Positions 8,517 to 17,950 of a stretch of DNA of 64,000 nt are shown here, one piece after another. The translations under genes were made by a program, and so were the position numbers. Location: contig NZ_JAODVR010000001.1 of the NCBI RefSeq assembly GCF_025399835.1, positions 620,001 through 684,000 of the forward strand, written 5' to 3'. The notes under the pieces were generated by a model that saw only the letters and a list, made by a program, of their open reading frames with translations, did not search any database and was not told the DNA's origin. How positions within the stretch are numbered: position 1 is the first letter of the stretch; each line of letters starts with the position of its first letter. Source of the DNA: Haloarchaeobius sp. HME9146. Its GTDB lineage: Archaea > Halobacteriota > Halobacteria > Halobacteriales > Natrialbaceae.

Positions 8517-9647
8517 TCAGAGCCGGTCGAGGACGGCGTCGGCGTCGTAGGCGAGGTTGAGTTCGCGCGAGCGCCCGCGGCCTTCCACGTCGGCGTAGGC
8601 GGTGTCGATGATGCCGAGGTCGTCGAGCTTGTTGACGATCTCCGAGTACCGGGTGTAGCCCAGCCCGGAGCGCTCGTGGAACGTCTCGTAGACGGTCCCG
8701 GCCTGTTCGCCCTCCAGCTCGGCGATGACCTCGACGAGGGTTCGCTCGGAGTCGCTCAGTCCGTCGAGCGAGCGCGAGAGGTGGACGAACTTCGACTTCT
8801 CGTAGGCCTTCTCGACGTCCTCGAGTTCGACGGTCTTCGAGGCGCGCATCTCGGCGTTCAGGCCGGCGCGCCGGAGCAGGTCGATGCCGACCCGCAGGTC
8901 ACCGCTCTCTGCGGTCTTCGCGGCCACGTCGTCGAGGACCATCGTCGAGACGACGCCCTCCTGGAAGCCGCGCTCGATGCGTTCGCGCAGGATGTCGACG
9001 ATCTCGTGCTGGTCGTACGGCGGGAAGTAGATGTCCTCGGGGCGGAACACCGACTGGACGCGGGTGTCGAGTTCGTCCATCACGTCGAGGTTCGGGTCCG
9101 AGGAGACGACGACGACGCCGATGCGGGCTCCCGAGTGCTCCTCGTGGGCGCGCAACAGCGAGTAGAGCGTGTCGGAGGCCTCGCCCTCGTAGAACAGGTA
9201 GTTCACGTCGTCGAGCGCGACGACGAGGACCTCCTCCTGTTCGACCAGCTTCTCGGTGACCTGGCCGAACAGCTTCTTGAACGAGATGCCCGACGCCGGG
9301 GGTTCGTAGTCGAACATCCCCTCGAACAGCCGCGAGAACACGGAATAGCGGGTCGCGTTCATCTGGCAGTTCACGCGCACCGTGCGCACGTCGCTGGTCT
9401 CGGCCTGGAGCTCGGAGAAGAGCTTCTGGACGCCGGTCGTCTTGCCGGTGCCGGGTGGGCCGCGGACGACGGCGTTGAGCGGCCGCGAGCCGCGGACGGC
9501 CGGACGCAGGACGTACTGTAAGCTCTGCATCTGGCTCTCGCGGTGTTCGAACGTCTCGGGGACGTAGTCGATCTCGAAGACGCGTTCGTTGCGGAAGACG
9601 GATTCGTCCCACGACAACATCCCCTCGTCCGGAGGGTCCCCAGCCAT
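8517..9647 (-). CDS. Orc1/Cdc6 replication initiator
   Basis: 376 residues from the ATG at 9645-9647 (MAGDPPDEGMLSW), chosen over an ATG three codons upstream. AAA+ core: Walker A GPPGTGKTT, Walker B VVALDDVNYLF, sensor 1 VVVSSDPN, then the lid and a C-terminal winged helix (ERSGLGYTRYSEIVNKL). Orc1/Cdc6 proteins bind origin recognition boxes and load MCM. Haloarchaea carry several paralogues. I saw no origin-box array or AT-rich unwinding element in the roughly 100 bp upstream, so this copy is not obviously at an active origin. Confidence 0.92.
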   Translation of the reverse strand: MAGDPPDEGMLSWDESVFRNERVFEIDYVPETFEHRESQMQSLQYVLRPAVRGSRPLNAVVRGPPGTGKTTGVQKLFSELQAETSDVRTVRVNCQMNATRYSVFSRLFEGMFDYEPPASGISFKKLFGQVTEKLVEQEEVLVVALDDVNYLFYEGEASDTLYSLLRAHEEHSGARIGVVVVSSDPNLDVMDELDTRVQSVFRPEDIYFPPYDQHEIVDILRERIERGFQEGVVSTMVLDDVAAKTAESGDLRVGIDLLRRAGLNAEMRASKTVELEDVEKAYEKSKFVHLSRSLDGLSDSERTLVEVIAELEGEQAGTVYETFHERSGLGYTRYSEIVNKLDDLGIIDTAYADVEGRGRSRELNLAYDADAVLDRL

Positions 9648-9752
9648 TACTTTCACCCAGCCTCGCAGACTACTTAGGTCTTCGGCAGACGTCAGTCAGA
9701 CGCGTTCGTGTCTCGAAAAAACGAGTTCCCGTCGGCGGAATCTGCGGTCGGG

Positions 9753-9917
9753 TCAGGCCTGCAGTTTCTTGATGTTGCTCTTGATCTGCCCGGCGTTCAT
9801 GCTCATGCCGTGGACGTCCTGGGCGTGCTTGCGGACCATCGAGACGATCTCGTCGTCGTTGTCCGAATGGATGGTGAAATGACAGTCCTCGACGCTGCAG
9901 CTGAACTCTTGTACCAT
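9753..9917 (-). CDS. DUF1059 family small protein (copy 1)
   Basis: 54 residues starting MVQEFSCSVEDCHFTIHS. The DUF1059 pattern is clear: two early Cys (FSCSVEDC), an Asp/Glu run followed by a helix (DDDEIVSMVRKHAQDVHGM), and a C-terminal helix. The Cys and His residues could form a small metal site. The biochemical function of the family is not established. A paralogue lies 144 bp upstream on the same strand (10061-10219). Confidence 0.85.
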   Translation of the reverse strand: MVQEFSCSVEDCHFTIHSDNDDEIVSMVRKHAQDVHGMSMNAGQIKSNIKKLQA

Positions 9918-10060
9918 GTCGCGTGTTGACGTGCTGCGCGGTATAACCGATTGTCCCGCTAGCGAGGAAGGTCACCGTCGAGATACCGTCCGGTTCGACG
10001 ACAGCACCGGGCCGGTGGCTGGCCCCTGACTGAACCGGCACTCGGTCGAGAGCCGCGGTG

Positions 10061-10219
10061 TCAGAGCACGTCCAGCGCGTCCTCGACGACGCCGCGGTCG
10101 ATGGCCATCCCGTGCGCCTCGGCCGTGTGCTGGGTCGCGATGGCGAGAATCTCCTCGTCGTCTGTTCGCCGGACGACGAACGGGCAGCCGTGTTTCTGGC
10201 AGCGGAACTCGTATGGCAT
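10061..10219 (-). CDS. DUF1059 family small protein (copy 2)
   Basis: 52 residues starting MPYEFRCQKHGCPFVV. It has the same design as the neighbouring copy: Cys pair (CQKHGC), acidic turn DDEE, helix ILAIATQHTAEAHGM, and a short C-terminal helix. The two share the xEFxC, C-F and AxxHGM positions but differ elsewhere, so the duplication is old. The start ATG overlaps a second ATG on the other strand. Function unknown. Confidence 0.8.
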   Translation of the reverse strand: MPYEFRCQKHGCPFVVRRTDDEEILAIATQHTAEAHGMAIDRGVVEDALDVL

Positions 10220-10304
10220 GGGAATCACCTCAAACAGGGCGAGTAACCGGTGGGGTGGGAAAAGTAACGCGTGATTAGTGCCGGAAACCCTGAGATTCGC
10301 CCGC

Positions 10305-12275
10305 TCAGAACTTCTCCAGTAACCGGTCGTAGAAGTCGGTCTCGGCCTCGCCCGCGAGCTTCTCGACGATGAGTTCCGGGGTCGAACGCGCGAGGTGGTC
10401 CTTGACGGGCGAGCGGTTCACGACGAGTTCGCCGTCCTCCAGCCCGACCGCCTCGATGCCGTCGATGGTCACCGCGAAGTCGGCCATCTCCCGTATCTCC
10501 CCGGCGAGGTGGGAGACGAACACCGCGGTCGACCCGTTCTCGTGCAGGGCTTCGAGGATGCCCGCGATGATCTTCGCCGAGGCACCCGGCTCGGTGATGG
10601 ATTCGAGTTCGTCCACCAGCACGAGCGAGTCCGCGCCGCCCTCGGCCAGCCCGGCGAACTCCCGAACCGTCGATTCGAACGCCCCGGCGTCGAGGGTGCC
10701 CTGGGTCTTCGCGTGGTAGTGCAGGTCGGCGAAACGCTGCAGGCGGACCTCGTCGGCCGGAACGGGCAGGCCCATGTGCGCGAGGACGACGACCGCGGCG
10801 ACGAGGTCGAGCGTCGAAGTCTTCCCACCGGAGTTCACGCCCGAGAGGAGCGCGACGCCGGCCACGTCGTAGTCGACCGGGTCGACCGCGTCGATGGGGA
10901 CGTCGAGCAGGGGCGACCGCCCGGCGTCGATGGCGAAGCCGTCGCCGCCGAACGCGGGCATCGTGCAGTCGAAGTCGCGGGCGAACCGCGCGATCGCGAG
11001 CTCCACGTCGAGTTCCAGCGCGTTCCTGACCAGGGCCTCGGCGTCCGGCCGCTGGTCGGCGAGGTCGGCCGCGAGTTCGCGCTTCAGCCGGGTCTCGCGG
11101 CGCTCCTTCGCCGCCTTCAGGTCCTCACGCAGCCGCGAGATGGCCTGTTCCTCGTGTTCGACGGGGTACGTCGGCTCGTCGCCGAAGGCACGCCGGGCGA
11201 CCTCGGCCTCGCCCGCGTCGAGCGAGAGGGCATCCACGAGGTGGTCGCGGGCCGCGTCGACCGCGGCGGCGTACTCGTCGGCGAGTTCGCGCGACAGCAA
11301 CGAGTCCACGCCGGCACCACGCTCGACCAGCGAGAGCAGGTCCGCGCCCTCGATGGTCACGTCCTTCTCCTGGATGGCCTCGCGCAACCGGTCGTTGGCG
11401 ACGTTCTCGGACATGCTCACGGCCGAATCCAGGTCGTCGATGGCGGTGGCGAGTCGGTCGACCTCCGCGTCGCCCGTGATGCCACCCGCGTCGTCGAGTC
11501 GGTCCAGCGCGGACTCGAGCGTCTCGAGGTCGGCGGCCGGCTCCAGGCTCGATTCGCGGGTGACGGCGACGGCGGCCCGGAGCCGGTCGCGGTTCGTGGC
11601 GAAGAAGGCCAGCACGCGCTCGGGGACGATCTCGCTCGGGTTCTCCAGCGCATCCGGTTCGACCCGCACGTCGCCCTCCACGTCGATGCCGGCGAAGGTC
11701 TCGTCGAGCGCGATGACCGTCGAGTAGGCCCGCGCGAGTTCGGCCAGCCCGCGGGCGTCCTCGACCACCTCGACGGGCAGTTCGGGAATCTCGTCCCTGG
11801 CCTTCGAGTAGGTCTCGGCGTCGGTCGTCGCCAGACAGCGGTCCCGGACCGTCACGTCCCGCGGTGGGTCCAGCGGCTTCACCCCGGCGAGCGCGTCGAG
11901 CACGGCCTCGTCGGGGTCGCGCGCCATCGCCTCCTCGGTGAACGCTTGCACCTCCTCGATGCGGGACGCGGCGGCGCTCGGGTAGAAGGTCGCCACGCGC
12001 TTGGCCGCGTAGTCGGTGACGGTCCGCTCGCGCAGCCGGTCGAGCATCGCCTCGTACACCTCGCGGGCGCGGGTCGTCGCGAGGAACCCGCCGGGGTCGT
12101 CGTGTTCCTGCCGAATGGCCGCCCGGGCGATGCGGGCGGCGCGTCCCTCCGAGATGCCCGGTGCCTGTGCGAGTATCGCGACGTCACCCGTCTGCAGCGC
12201 CGTCTCCGGGTCGTCGAGTTGCGCCAGCGCGTCGGCTGTCTTCTCGCCCACGCCGGGAATCGCCGAGAGCTCCAT
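10305..12275 (-). CDS. MutS2/MutS5-like ATPase with N-terminal helix-hairpin-helix
   Basis: 656 residues. The N-terminus (MELSAIPGVGEKTADALAQL and APGISEGRAARIARA) carries two helix-hairpin-helix repeats for non-specific DNA binding. The middle is long, helical and acidic, and the C-terminus is the MutS ATPase: Walker A SGVNSGGKTST (about 473-483), Walker B SLVLVDELES (about 545-554), and the H-loop region VFVSHLA. There is no mismatch-recognition domain I and no C-terminal Smr nuclease domain. The archaeal MutS2/MutS5 branch is thought to act on recombination or branched DNA rather than in classical mismatch repair. Confidence 0.87.
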   Translation of the reverse strand: MELSAIPGVGEKTADALAQLDDPETALQTGDVAILAQAPGISEGRAARIARAAIRQEHDDPGGFLATTRAREVYEAMLDRLRERTVTDYAAKRVATFYPSAAASRIEEVQAFTEEAMARDPDEAVLDALAGVKPLDPPRDVTVRDRCLATTDAETYSKARDEIPELPVEVVEDARGLAELARAYSTVIALDETFAGIDVEGDVRVEPDALENPSEIVPERVLAFFATNRDRLRAAVAVTRESSLEPAADLETLESALDRLDDAGGITGDAEVDRLATAIDDLDSAVSMSENVANDRLREAIQEKDVTIEGADLLSLVERGAGVDSLLSRELADEYAAAVDAARDHLVDALSLDAGEAEVARRAFGDEPTYPVEHEEQAISRLREDLKAAKERRETRLKRELAADLADQRPDAEALVRNALELDVELAIARFARDFDCTMPAFGGDGFAIDAGRSPLLDVPIDAVDPVDYDVAGVALLSGVNSGGKTSTLDLVAAVVVLAHMGLPVPADEVRLQRFADLHYHAKTQGTLDAGAFESTVREFAGLAEGGADSLVLVDELESITEPGASAKIIAGILEALHENGSTAVFVSHLAGEIREMADFAVTIDGIEAVGLEDGELVVNRSPVKDHLARSTPELIVEKLAGEAETDFYDRLLEKF

Positions 12276-12355
12276 TGGCCGTCTCTATTTGCGGGGCCAG
12301 CAAAAAGTTCCCGCCCGCCACGACGCTTTTTACCCCGAACCGACCTATATCAGGC

Positions 12356-12472
12356 ATGAACCGGCGACGATACGGGCCGATACTCCGGCTCGTGGGACTC
12401 GGGCTCTTCCTGTTAGCCCTCGCCATCGTCTTCGGCGTCGCGATAGACGGCGCGCTCCTCGTCAGCCCGTGA
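12356..12472 (+). CDS. Single-helix small membrane protein
   Basis: 38 residues: a basic N-terminus (MNRRRYGPILR) followed by one hydrophobic helix (LVGLGLFLLALAIVFGVAI) and a short outside tail. The ATG at 12356 was preferred to upstream starts, which would read through the promoter of the divergent MutS-like gene. No family was recognised. Confidence 0.55.
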   Translation: MNRRRYGPILRLVGLGLFLLALAIVFGVAIDGALLVSP

Positions 12473-12491
12473 TTCTCGGTCCCCAGGTGCC

Positions 12492-13118
12492 TCAGCGGTA
12501 CGCGGTGTCGCCTTCCCGGAGGACTGTTTGCTCCCCGCCGTCGACCCTGACCTCGGTGACCGCGCAGTTGCCCTGGCTGTGCTCGGTCAGGGCCTCGACC
12601 AGGTCCCGGTCCTGCAGGTACCCGAGCAGGACGTAGAGCGGCCCGCCGTGGGTCACGACGGCCACGGTTTCGCCCGGCGTGAGCGAGCCGACGACCGACC
12701 GCCAGCCTGCGAGAACGCGCTCTCGTGACTCCAGCAGCGTCTCACCACCCTCGGGTTCGGTCTCGAACGCAGCGACCCCCGTCTCCTGCACCGCGAACTC
12801 CGGGTAGCCCTCGAACAACTCCTCGTAGCCGAGGCCCTGGTACACCCCGAAGTTCCGCTCGCGCCAGCTCGGGTCGAATTCGACCGGCACCCCGAGTGCG
12901 TGGTTGACCAGCCGCGCCGTCTCCTTCGTCCGCCGGAGGTCAGAGGCGACCAGCCGGTCCACGTCGTAGCTGTCTGCGAGGTGGTCCCCGAGCACGCGGG
13001 CCTGCTCGCGGCCCGCGTCGTTCAGGGGCGCGGGTGCCCAGCCCTGGATTCGTCGCTCGCGGTTCCACTCCGTCTCACCGTGGCGGGCGAGGACGACCGT
13101 CGCGTCGTCGGCACTCAT
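12492..13118 (-). CDS. Histidine phosphatase family protein (phosphoglycerate-mutase-like)
   Basis: 208 residues. VVLARHGETEWN holds the catalytic His of the RHG motif, SDLRRTKETA the second Arg, and VTHGG the second His. ERNFGVYQGL carries the usual proton-donor Glu. The branch-1 histidine phosphatases include cofactor-dependent phosphoglycerate mutases, alpha-ribazole phosphatase (CobC) and various sugar phosphatases. The sequence does not decide among them. Nothing adjacent suggests a pathway. Confidence 0.88.
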   Translation of the reverse strand: MSADDATVVLARHGETEWNRERRIQGWAPAPLNDAGREQARVLGDHLADSYDVDRLVASDLRRTKETARLVNHALGVPVEFDPSWRERNFGVYQGLGYEELFEGYPEFAVQETGVAAFETEPEGGETLLESRERVLAGWRSVVGSLTPGETVAVVTHGGPLYVLLGYLQDRDLVEALTEHSQGNCAVTEVRVDGGEQTVLREGDTAYR

Positions 13119-13183
13119 GCTGGCGACTCGGGACGGGCGCGAGAAGTGTCTACCGGGTTAGCGAACCGAAAACCGCGGCCGGC

Positions 13184-14803
13184 TTACGCCCGCCGCTTGG
13201 CGATGAACAGCGACGCCTCGAACAGCACCACGAGGCCGACCGTGAGCGCGATTGCCTCGGTCTGGGGCAGCGCCACCTCGGTCATGACCCGACCCAGTAT
13301 CGAGTTCTGCGTGCCCAGGTAGCCCGCCAGGAGGGCGGTGAGCCAGACGACCGGCCGGCCCTTCCGCAGGGCGCGCCAGAGCTTCACGCTGCCGTAGTAG
13401 TTCTTGTTCGTGTACGCCACGAGTTCGTACACGAAGACGACGGCCGCACTGAGCAGGAACGGCGTGGCGTTACCGAGCCCGAGCAGTGCCAGATTGTCGG
13501 TCACGGCGGCCGGGAGCTGCTGGTAGTAGCCGTCCGGCACCGGGGCCGCGCTGGCGGCGTAGCCGAAGATACCGATGAGCAGCCAGATGTACGGGCGACG
13601 CTCGCCCATCTCCTCGGCGGTCGGAATCGGCGAGGAGCTGTCGGTCCACCGCAGGAGCAACAGCGTCCCCTCGAACAGCACGACCATCGACAGCGCGATG
13701 ATGATGGGGGCCATCCCCGTCGGGTCCGGCGCGAACACGAACGCGATGGCGACGAACGCACCCCAGAAGAGGATGCGCTTGGACTCCAGCCAGCGCCGGC
13801 TCGTCACGCCCATCATGATGGCGAGCATGATGAACAGCGGAATCTGGAAGACGATGGCCTGGAACGCCATCAGCGTGATGATGAGGTTGAAGGTATCGGA
13901 AAGCGCGAACGCGATCTCCGCGGAGCCCTCGGTGTAGTACAGGAAGTACTCGAACAGCGCGGGCAGCACGAGGAAGTACGCGAAGGCCATCCCGGCGACC
14001 GCGAGGATGAGACTCGTCGGGACGGACGCGAGGTAGTACCGGCGCTCTTTCGGGTAGAGCCCGGGGCGCATGAACAGGTAGGATTCGTACACGAACAGCG
14101 GCAGCGCGACCACGATGCCGGAGAGGCTCGCGACCTTGATCTTCGTCAGGATGAATTCGAGGGGTGAGTACACGCGTGGGCGTGTCAGCTCGCCCGCCGA
14201 GGGCAGGAGGTCGAACCACATCGTCGTGATGATCGCCTCCGAGGCGAAGATGGAGAGCGCGGTGGCGGCGGCCGCCGCGATGATGACGATGCCGAGGCGG
14301 CTGACCATCTCCTCGATGTGGACCGCCAGCGGCATCTCCTCGTCGTCCGGGGGGCGTTCGAAGTCGTCTACGGTTTCGTCGTAGCCGAAGTCGGGTTCGG
14401 TGAACGAGTCGTCGTCGACGGTCGACTCAGCTGCCGGCCGGGCCGCACCGGTGGCGTGTCCGACGGGCACGTCCTCGCCACCGTCTGCGTCTGCCTGCGG
14501 CGGGTTCTCGGTCACGTCGGTCGGGTCGGTGACGCCGTACGGCGCGTCGTCCTCGACCGGGTGGTCCGTGCCGTCGGCTGGCGCGTCCGCGTCACCGCTG
14601 TCGGGGGCGTCGTCGACGTGCTGGAACTGGTCCGGCACCTCGGGTTCCCCGCCGATCGGGCCCTCCTTCTCGGGCGCGTCGGCGTCGTCGGCCGCGGGCG
14701 GCGCGCTCGGTTCGTGCTCCGCCGGCTCGGTCTCGGGCGGTTCCGGTCGGGACTCTTCGTCGTCGACCTTGGATAGCCCGGACTCTTCAGACTCGTCCGC
14801 CAT
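13184..14803 (-). CDS. tatC: Twin-arginine translocase subunit TatC (single-TatC form)
   Basis: 539 residues. A very acidic cytoplasmic N-terminal extension (about 1-165) precedes a six-helix TatC core that begins PLAVHIEEMVSRLG, the HxxEL signature. The core includes the loop SPLEFILTKIKVA and FAPDPTGMAP (the xPPDPxxQ motif). Further hydrophobic helices follow, so the protein has more spans than bacterial TatC. TatC binds the twin-arginine signal of folded substrates. Haloarchaea use Tat for much of their secretome, and this window alone encodes several Tat lipoproteins. It is divergent from the fused TatC gene, with 133 bp between them. Confidence 0.9.
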   Translation of the reverse strand: MADESEESGLSKVDDEESRPEPPETEPAEHEPSAPPAADDADAPEKEGPIGGEPEVPDQFQHVDDAPDSGDADAPADGTDHPVEDDAPYGVTDPTDVTENPPQADADGGEDVPVGHATGAARPAAESTVDDDSFTEPDFGYDETVDDFERPPDDEEMPLAVHIEEMVSRLGIVIIAAAAATALSIFASEAIITTMWFDLLPSAGELTRPRVYSPLEFILTKIKVASLSGIVVALPLFVYESYLFMRPGLYPKERRYYLASVPTSLILAVAGMAFAYFLVLPALFEYFLYYTEGSAEIAFALSDTFNLIITLMAFQAIVFQIPLFIMLAIMMGVTSRRWLESKRILFWGAFVAIAFVFAPDPTGMAPIIIALSMVVLFEGTLLLLRWTDSSSPIPTAEEMGERRPYIWLLIGIFGYAASAAPVPDGYYQQLPAAVTDNLALLGLGNATPFLLSAAVVFVYELVAYTNKNYYGSVKLWRALRKGRPVVWLTALLAGYLGTQNSILGRVMTEVALPQTEAIALTVGLVVLFEASLFIAKRRA

Positions 14804-14936
14804 CTACGGGAGAGTAGTCGGCCCGCGCGTTATAGACCTTTTTCTTACCGGGGCGTCGTCGGCGTAGTTTCGTTCCCTCCGGGCGTCCCCGTAGAAGAAG
14901 ATTGATGTTCGCGAGGTTGGTACCTCTCGGCATCCA

Positions 14937-17387
14937 ATGAGCTCCGTGGTCGGAGAGGACACTGCGCGCACCATCAACCAGGGGCGTGAGAGCCTCGGCG
15001 TGTTGTTGCGCACCGCGCAGAAGCACCTCCAGAAGGTATTCATCGTCTTCCTGATCGGGTTGCTCGGCACCATCTACGCGTTGCGGCTGTTCATCTGGGA
15101 CTTCCTCAGGGCGAACACCCAACAGCGGATGTCGGCGAACGTCGCCGAGCAGGTCGACGTCATCGCGAGGACACCCTTCGACGTTATCCTGTTACAGGTG
15201 AAGATCGGTCTCGTCGTGGGTATCCTCTTCGCGCTGCCTGTGCTGTTGTACTACGCCCGCGACTCGCTGGCACAACGCGGCTTCCGCCCGAAGGTGCCAC
15301 TGTCGCGCTTCCAGATAGTCGGGTTCATCTCGCTCGGTGTCTTCCTCTTCACGCTCGGGGTCATCTACGCGTACGCGGTCTTCTTCCCGTTCATGTTCCA
15401 GTTCCTGGCGACCAACGCCGTGAACGCGTCCATCAAACCGAGCTACGACATCACGATGTGGACGCAGTTCATCGTCCTGCTGACCTTCTCGTTCGGGCTG
15501 GCGGCCCAGCTCCCACTCGCCATGTCCGCGCTCTCGTACACGGAGATAATCCCGTACGAGCAGTGGCGCGACAAGTGGCGCTACGCGTTCGTCGCCATCT
15601 TCGTCTTCGGGGCGGTGTTCTCGCCGCCGGACCCGTTCACGCAGATCATGTGGGCGCTCCCGCTGGTCTCGCTGTACGTCCTGAGTCTCGGCTTCTCGAA
15701 GGTCGTCACCAACCTCCACCGGGCCGGTGAGAACTCGCCCTCGGGTGGCAGCAACCTGCTGCGGACGCGCATCTACCAGCTGCTCGGCATCGTCGGCCTG
15801 ACCGCCGTCGCCTCGTTCTTCGCGGTCGGCGCGGGCGGGCTGGAGACGATAAACCGGCAGGTCATCTCGCAGTTCCCGGAGTGGGTCCCCATCGGGCCGC
15901 TGTCCATCGAGGGGCTGACGCCGCTCACCGGTACCGCGGGCCAGATTCTCGTCGCCATCGAAGCCGGGCTCATCGTCGGGACGATCATCCTCGTCGCCTA
16001 CACAGTCGTCGTGCTCCGCCAGCCGACCGTGCCACGCGGTGGCCGTCGGACCGGTGACCCGGCGAGCATCGACCTCGACACCCTCGACGCCGCCGGCGTG
16101 CAGGCCGCCCCGATAGAGGCCTTCATGGAGCTCTCGGAGGACAAGGCGCTCAAGCACGCCCGAAAAGCGATGGACGAGGACGACTCCGAGAAGGCACAGG
16201 CGCTGCTGGACCGCTTCGACGAGGCCCAGGAGATAAAGGAGATGCAGGAGGCGGCCGAGGCCGGCGACCAGCCGAAGTCCCTGGCCGACCCGTCCTCGAT
16301 GGGCGGCGACGTGGCTCCCGAGGACGCCGAGGAAGAGAGCAACGTCCTGTCCCGGACCGCGGCCGGCGTGCTCAACCCCTTCACCGAGGAGGAGACAACC
16401 GAAGACGACATCGGCGGGTACTACTACGACCTCGCGTTCATCCTGCAGTCACTGACCTCGAAGTTCTTCCGTCTCATCGCGCTGTTCATGGTCGTCCTGG
16501 TCGGCTCGTTCGGCTGGCTGTACGGCGGCGGGCTCGGTGAGATCAAGCGGAACTTCATCTCCCGCGTGCCGCCCGCCATCCGGGGCGACCCGGCCGCGGT
16601 CGGCTTCGAGGAGTTCTTCGTCGCCGGCCAGCCCCTCACGGACGCCATGACGGTCATGCCCGGCGTCCCCGAGGCAGCCACCGTCGGCCCGACGAACCCC
16701 GGTGCGGTCGTCGGTGCACACCCCTACGAGCAGATCGTCAACGCGATGGGCGGCCCCAGCGAGGTCGGTCTCATCGTCGCGCTCCACCCCGTCGAGGCGC
16801 TCATCTTCGAGGTGAAGGTGAGTACCCTGCTGGCGGCGGTGACGACGCTCCCGCTCTTGCTGTACTACGCCTGGCCCGCGATGAAAGAGCGCGGTCTCGT
16901 GAAGTCCGGCAACAACAACACGTTCCTCATCTGGGGCGTCGCCCTGTTCATCGGCTTCATCATCGGGAGTGTCCTCGGGTTCTTCGTCGTGGCCCCGACC
17001 ATCATCTCCTACCTGGTCTCGGACGCCATCCAGGCGGACATCATCATCTCCTACCGCCTGCAGAGCTTCTTCTGGCTCATCTTCTTCACCACGGCGGGCA
17101 TCGGGATATTCATCGATATCCCGGTCACGATGCTGTTGTTCCACCGCGGGCGCATCGTCCGGTACGAGGCGTTCCGTGAGTACTGGCGGCCCATCATCCT
17201 CGGCATCTTCGCCCTGGCGGCGATCTTCACGCCCTCGGGCGTCCTGACGATGCTCATCCTCGCCATCCCCATCTCGCTGGCGTACGGCATCGGGCTGGTG
17301 TTGCTCGGGCTGGTGACGTTCCCGTGGCGGCTCCGTGGCGGTGGCGGTGGCTCGAAGCCCGAGGAACCCGAGCCAGAATCAGTGTAA
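14937..17387 (+). CDS. Tandem-fused TatC protein (TatCt-type)
   Basis: 816 residues holding two TatC domains. The first (about 20-260) has PFDVILLQVKIGL and FSPPDPFTQ. An acidic linker without membrane spans follows (about 360-470), and then the second domain (about 495-800) has VEALIFEVKVSTL and the degenerate FTPSGVLT in place of PPDP. This fusion is characteristic of haloarchaea. In other haloarchaea both a single and a fused TatC occur and are important for growth. The degenerate second motif suggests only the first half contacts signal peptides in the classical way (inference). Confidence 0.92.
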   Translation: MSSVVGEDTARTINQGRESLGVLLRTAQKHLQKVFIVFLIGLLGTIYALRLFIWDFLRANTQQRMSANVAEQVDVIARTPFDVILLQVKIGLVVGILFALPVLLYYARDSLAQRGFRPKVPLSRFQIVGFISLGVFLFTLGVIYAYAVFFPFMFQFLATNAVNASIKPSYDITMWTQFIVLLTFSFGLAAQLPLAMSALSYTEIIPYEQWRDKWRYAFVAIFVFGAVFSPPDPFTQIMWALPLVSLYVLSLGFSKVVTNLHRAGENSPSGGSNLLRTRIYQLLGIVGLTAVASFFAVGAGGLETINRQVISQFPEWVPIGPLSIEGLTPLTGTAGQILVAIEAGLIVGTIILVAYTVVVLRQPTVPRGGRRTGDPASIDLDTLDAAGVQAAPIEAFMELSEDKALKHARKAMDEDDSEKAQALLDRFDEAQEIKEMQEAAEAGDQPKSLADPSSMGGDVAPEDAEEESNVLSRTAAGVLNPFTEEETTEDDIGGYYYDLAFILQSLTSKFFRLIALFMVVLVGSFGWLYGGGLGEIKRNFISRVPPAIRGDPAAVGFEEFFVAGQPLTDAMTVMPGVPEAATVGPTNPGAVVGAHPYEQIVNAMGGPSEVGLIVALHPVEALIFEVKVSTLLAAVTTLPLLLYYAWPAMKERGLVKSGNNNTFLIWGVALFIGFIIGSVLGFFVVAPTIISYLVSDAIQADIIISYRLQSFFWLIFFTTAGIGIFIDIPVTMLLFHRGRIVRYEAFREYWRPIILGIFALAAIFTPSGVLTMLILAIPISLAYGIGLVLLGLVTFPWRLRGGGGGSKPEEPEPESV

Positions 17388-17419
17388 ACGCGATTTCGTT
17401 CTCTTTTCGCTGACGGCCG

Positions 17420-17920
17420 TCAGTCGAGTAACGCCTGGAGTGCCTCGTCGTCGTAGTTGACGAGGAGGCGCGACTCCTGCTTGACCGTCCGGAGGACGAC
17501 GTTGGTCGAGGAGTCGACGACGCCGTCCATGTCGATGATGCGGTCGATGAGTTGCTGGAGTTCCTCGTGGCCCCTGACCTGGGAGATGACGAGGAACGAC
17601 ACCTCACCCAGCATCTGGTGCACCTGCTGGACGCCCGAGATGTCCGCGAGCTTCTCGCCGACGTCGTCGTACGCATCGCCGTAGTCGCTCTGTATCTGGG
17701 TTACTGCGGTCAGTTCGAACCCGAGCACCTGGGGGTCGAGTTCTGCGACTCGTCCGTCGAAGAGACCGTTCTCGCGGTAGGTCTCGATACGGTAGTAGAC
17801 GGTGGACGTGCTCACGCCGAGTTCCTCGGCGAGTTCGTTCGCGTCTACCTCTCCGTGTTCGTCGAGCTGGGTCAGAATCTCGATATCGGTTTCGTCAAGC
17901 TCCATTATGTCGTCTGTCAC
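17420..17920 (-). CDS. Lrp/AsnC-family transcriptional regulator
   Basis: 166 residues: an N-terminal winged helix (LDETDIEILTQLDEHGEVDANELAEEL, recognition helix STSTVYYRI) and a C-terminal RAM-type ligand/oligomer domain (VQQVHQMLGEVSFLVISQV). Lrp-type proteins bind small metabolites and act as repressors or activators. Its gene is 30 bp downstream of the PotA-like ATPase gene on the same strand, so the two are probably co-transcribed. It may regulate the divergent PotA/PotDBC promoters (inference). Confidence 0.88.
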   Translation of the reverse strand: MTDDIMELDETDIEILTQLDEHGEVDANELAEELGVSTSTVYYRIETYRENGLFDGRVAELDPQVLGFELTAVTQIQSDYGDAYDDVGEKLADISGVQQVHQMLGEVSFLVISQVRGHEELQQLIDRIIDMDGVVDSSTNVVLRTVKQESRLLVNYDDEALQALLD

Positions 17921-17950
17921 TGGTCGCGTCGCGTCTGTTTCCCGCTCGGT

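Noticed and set aside
8400-9760. Replication origin next to the Orc1/Cdc6 gene
   Set aside because: No repeated origin-box motif or AT-rich unwinding element was found in the flanks.
10395-12359. Very long open frame (about 650 codons) opposite the MutS-like gene
   Set aside because: It is the shadow of GC-rich coding on the other strand. It has no domain, low complexity in Arg/Val/Gly, and the minus-strand protein has clear motifs.
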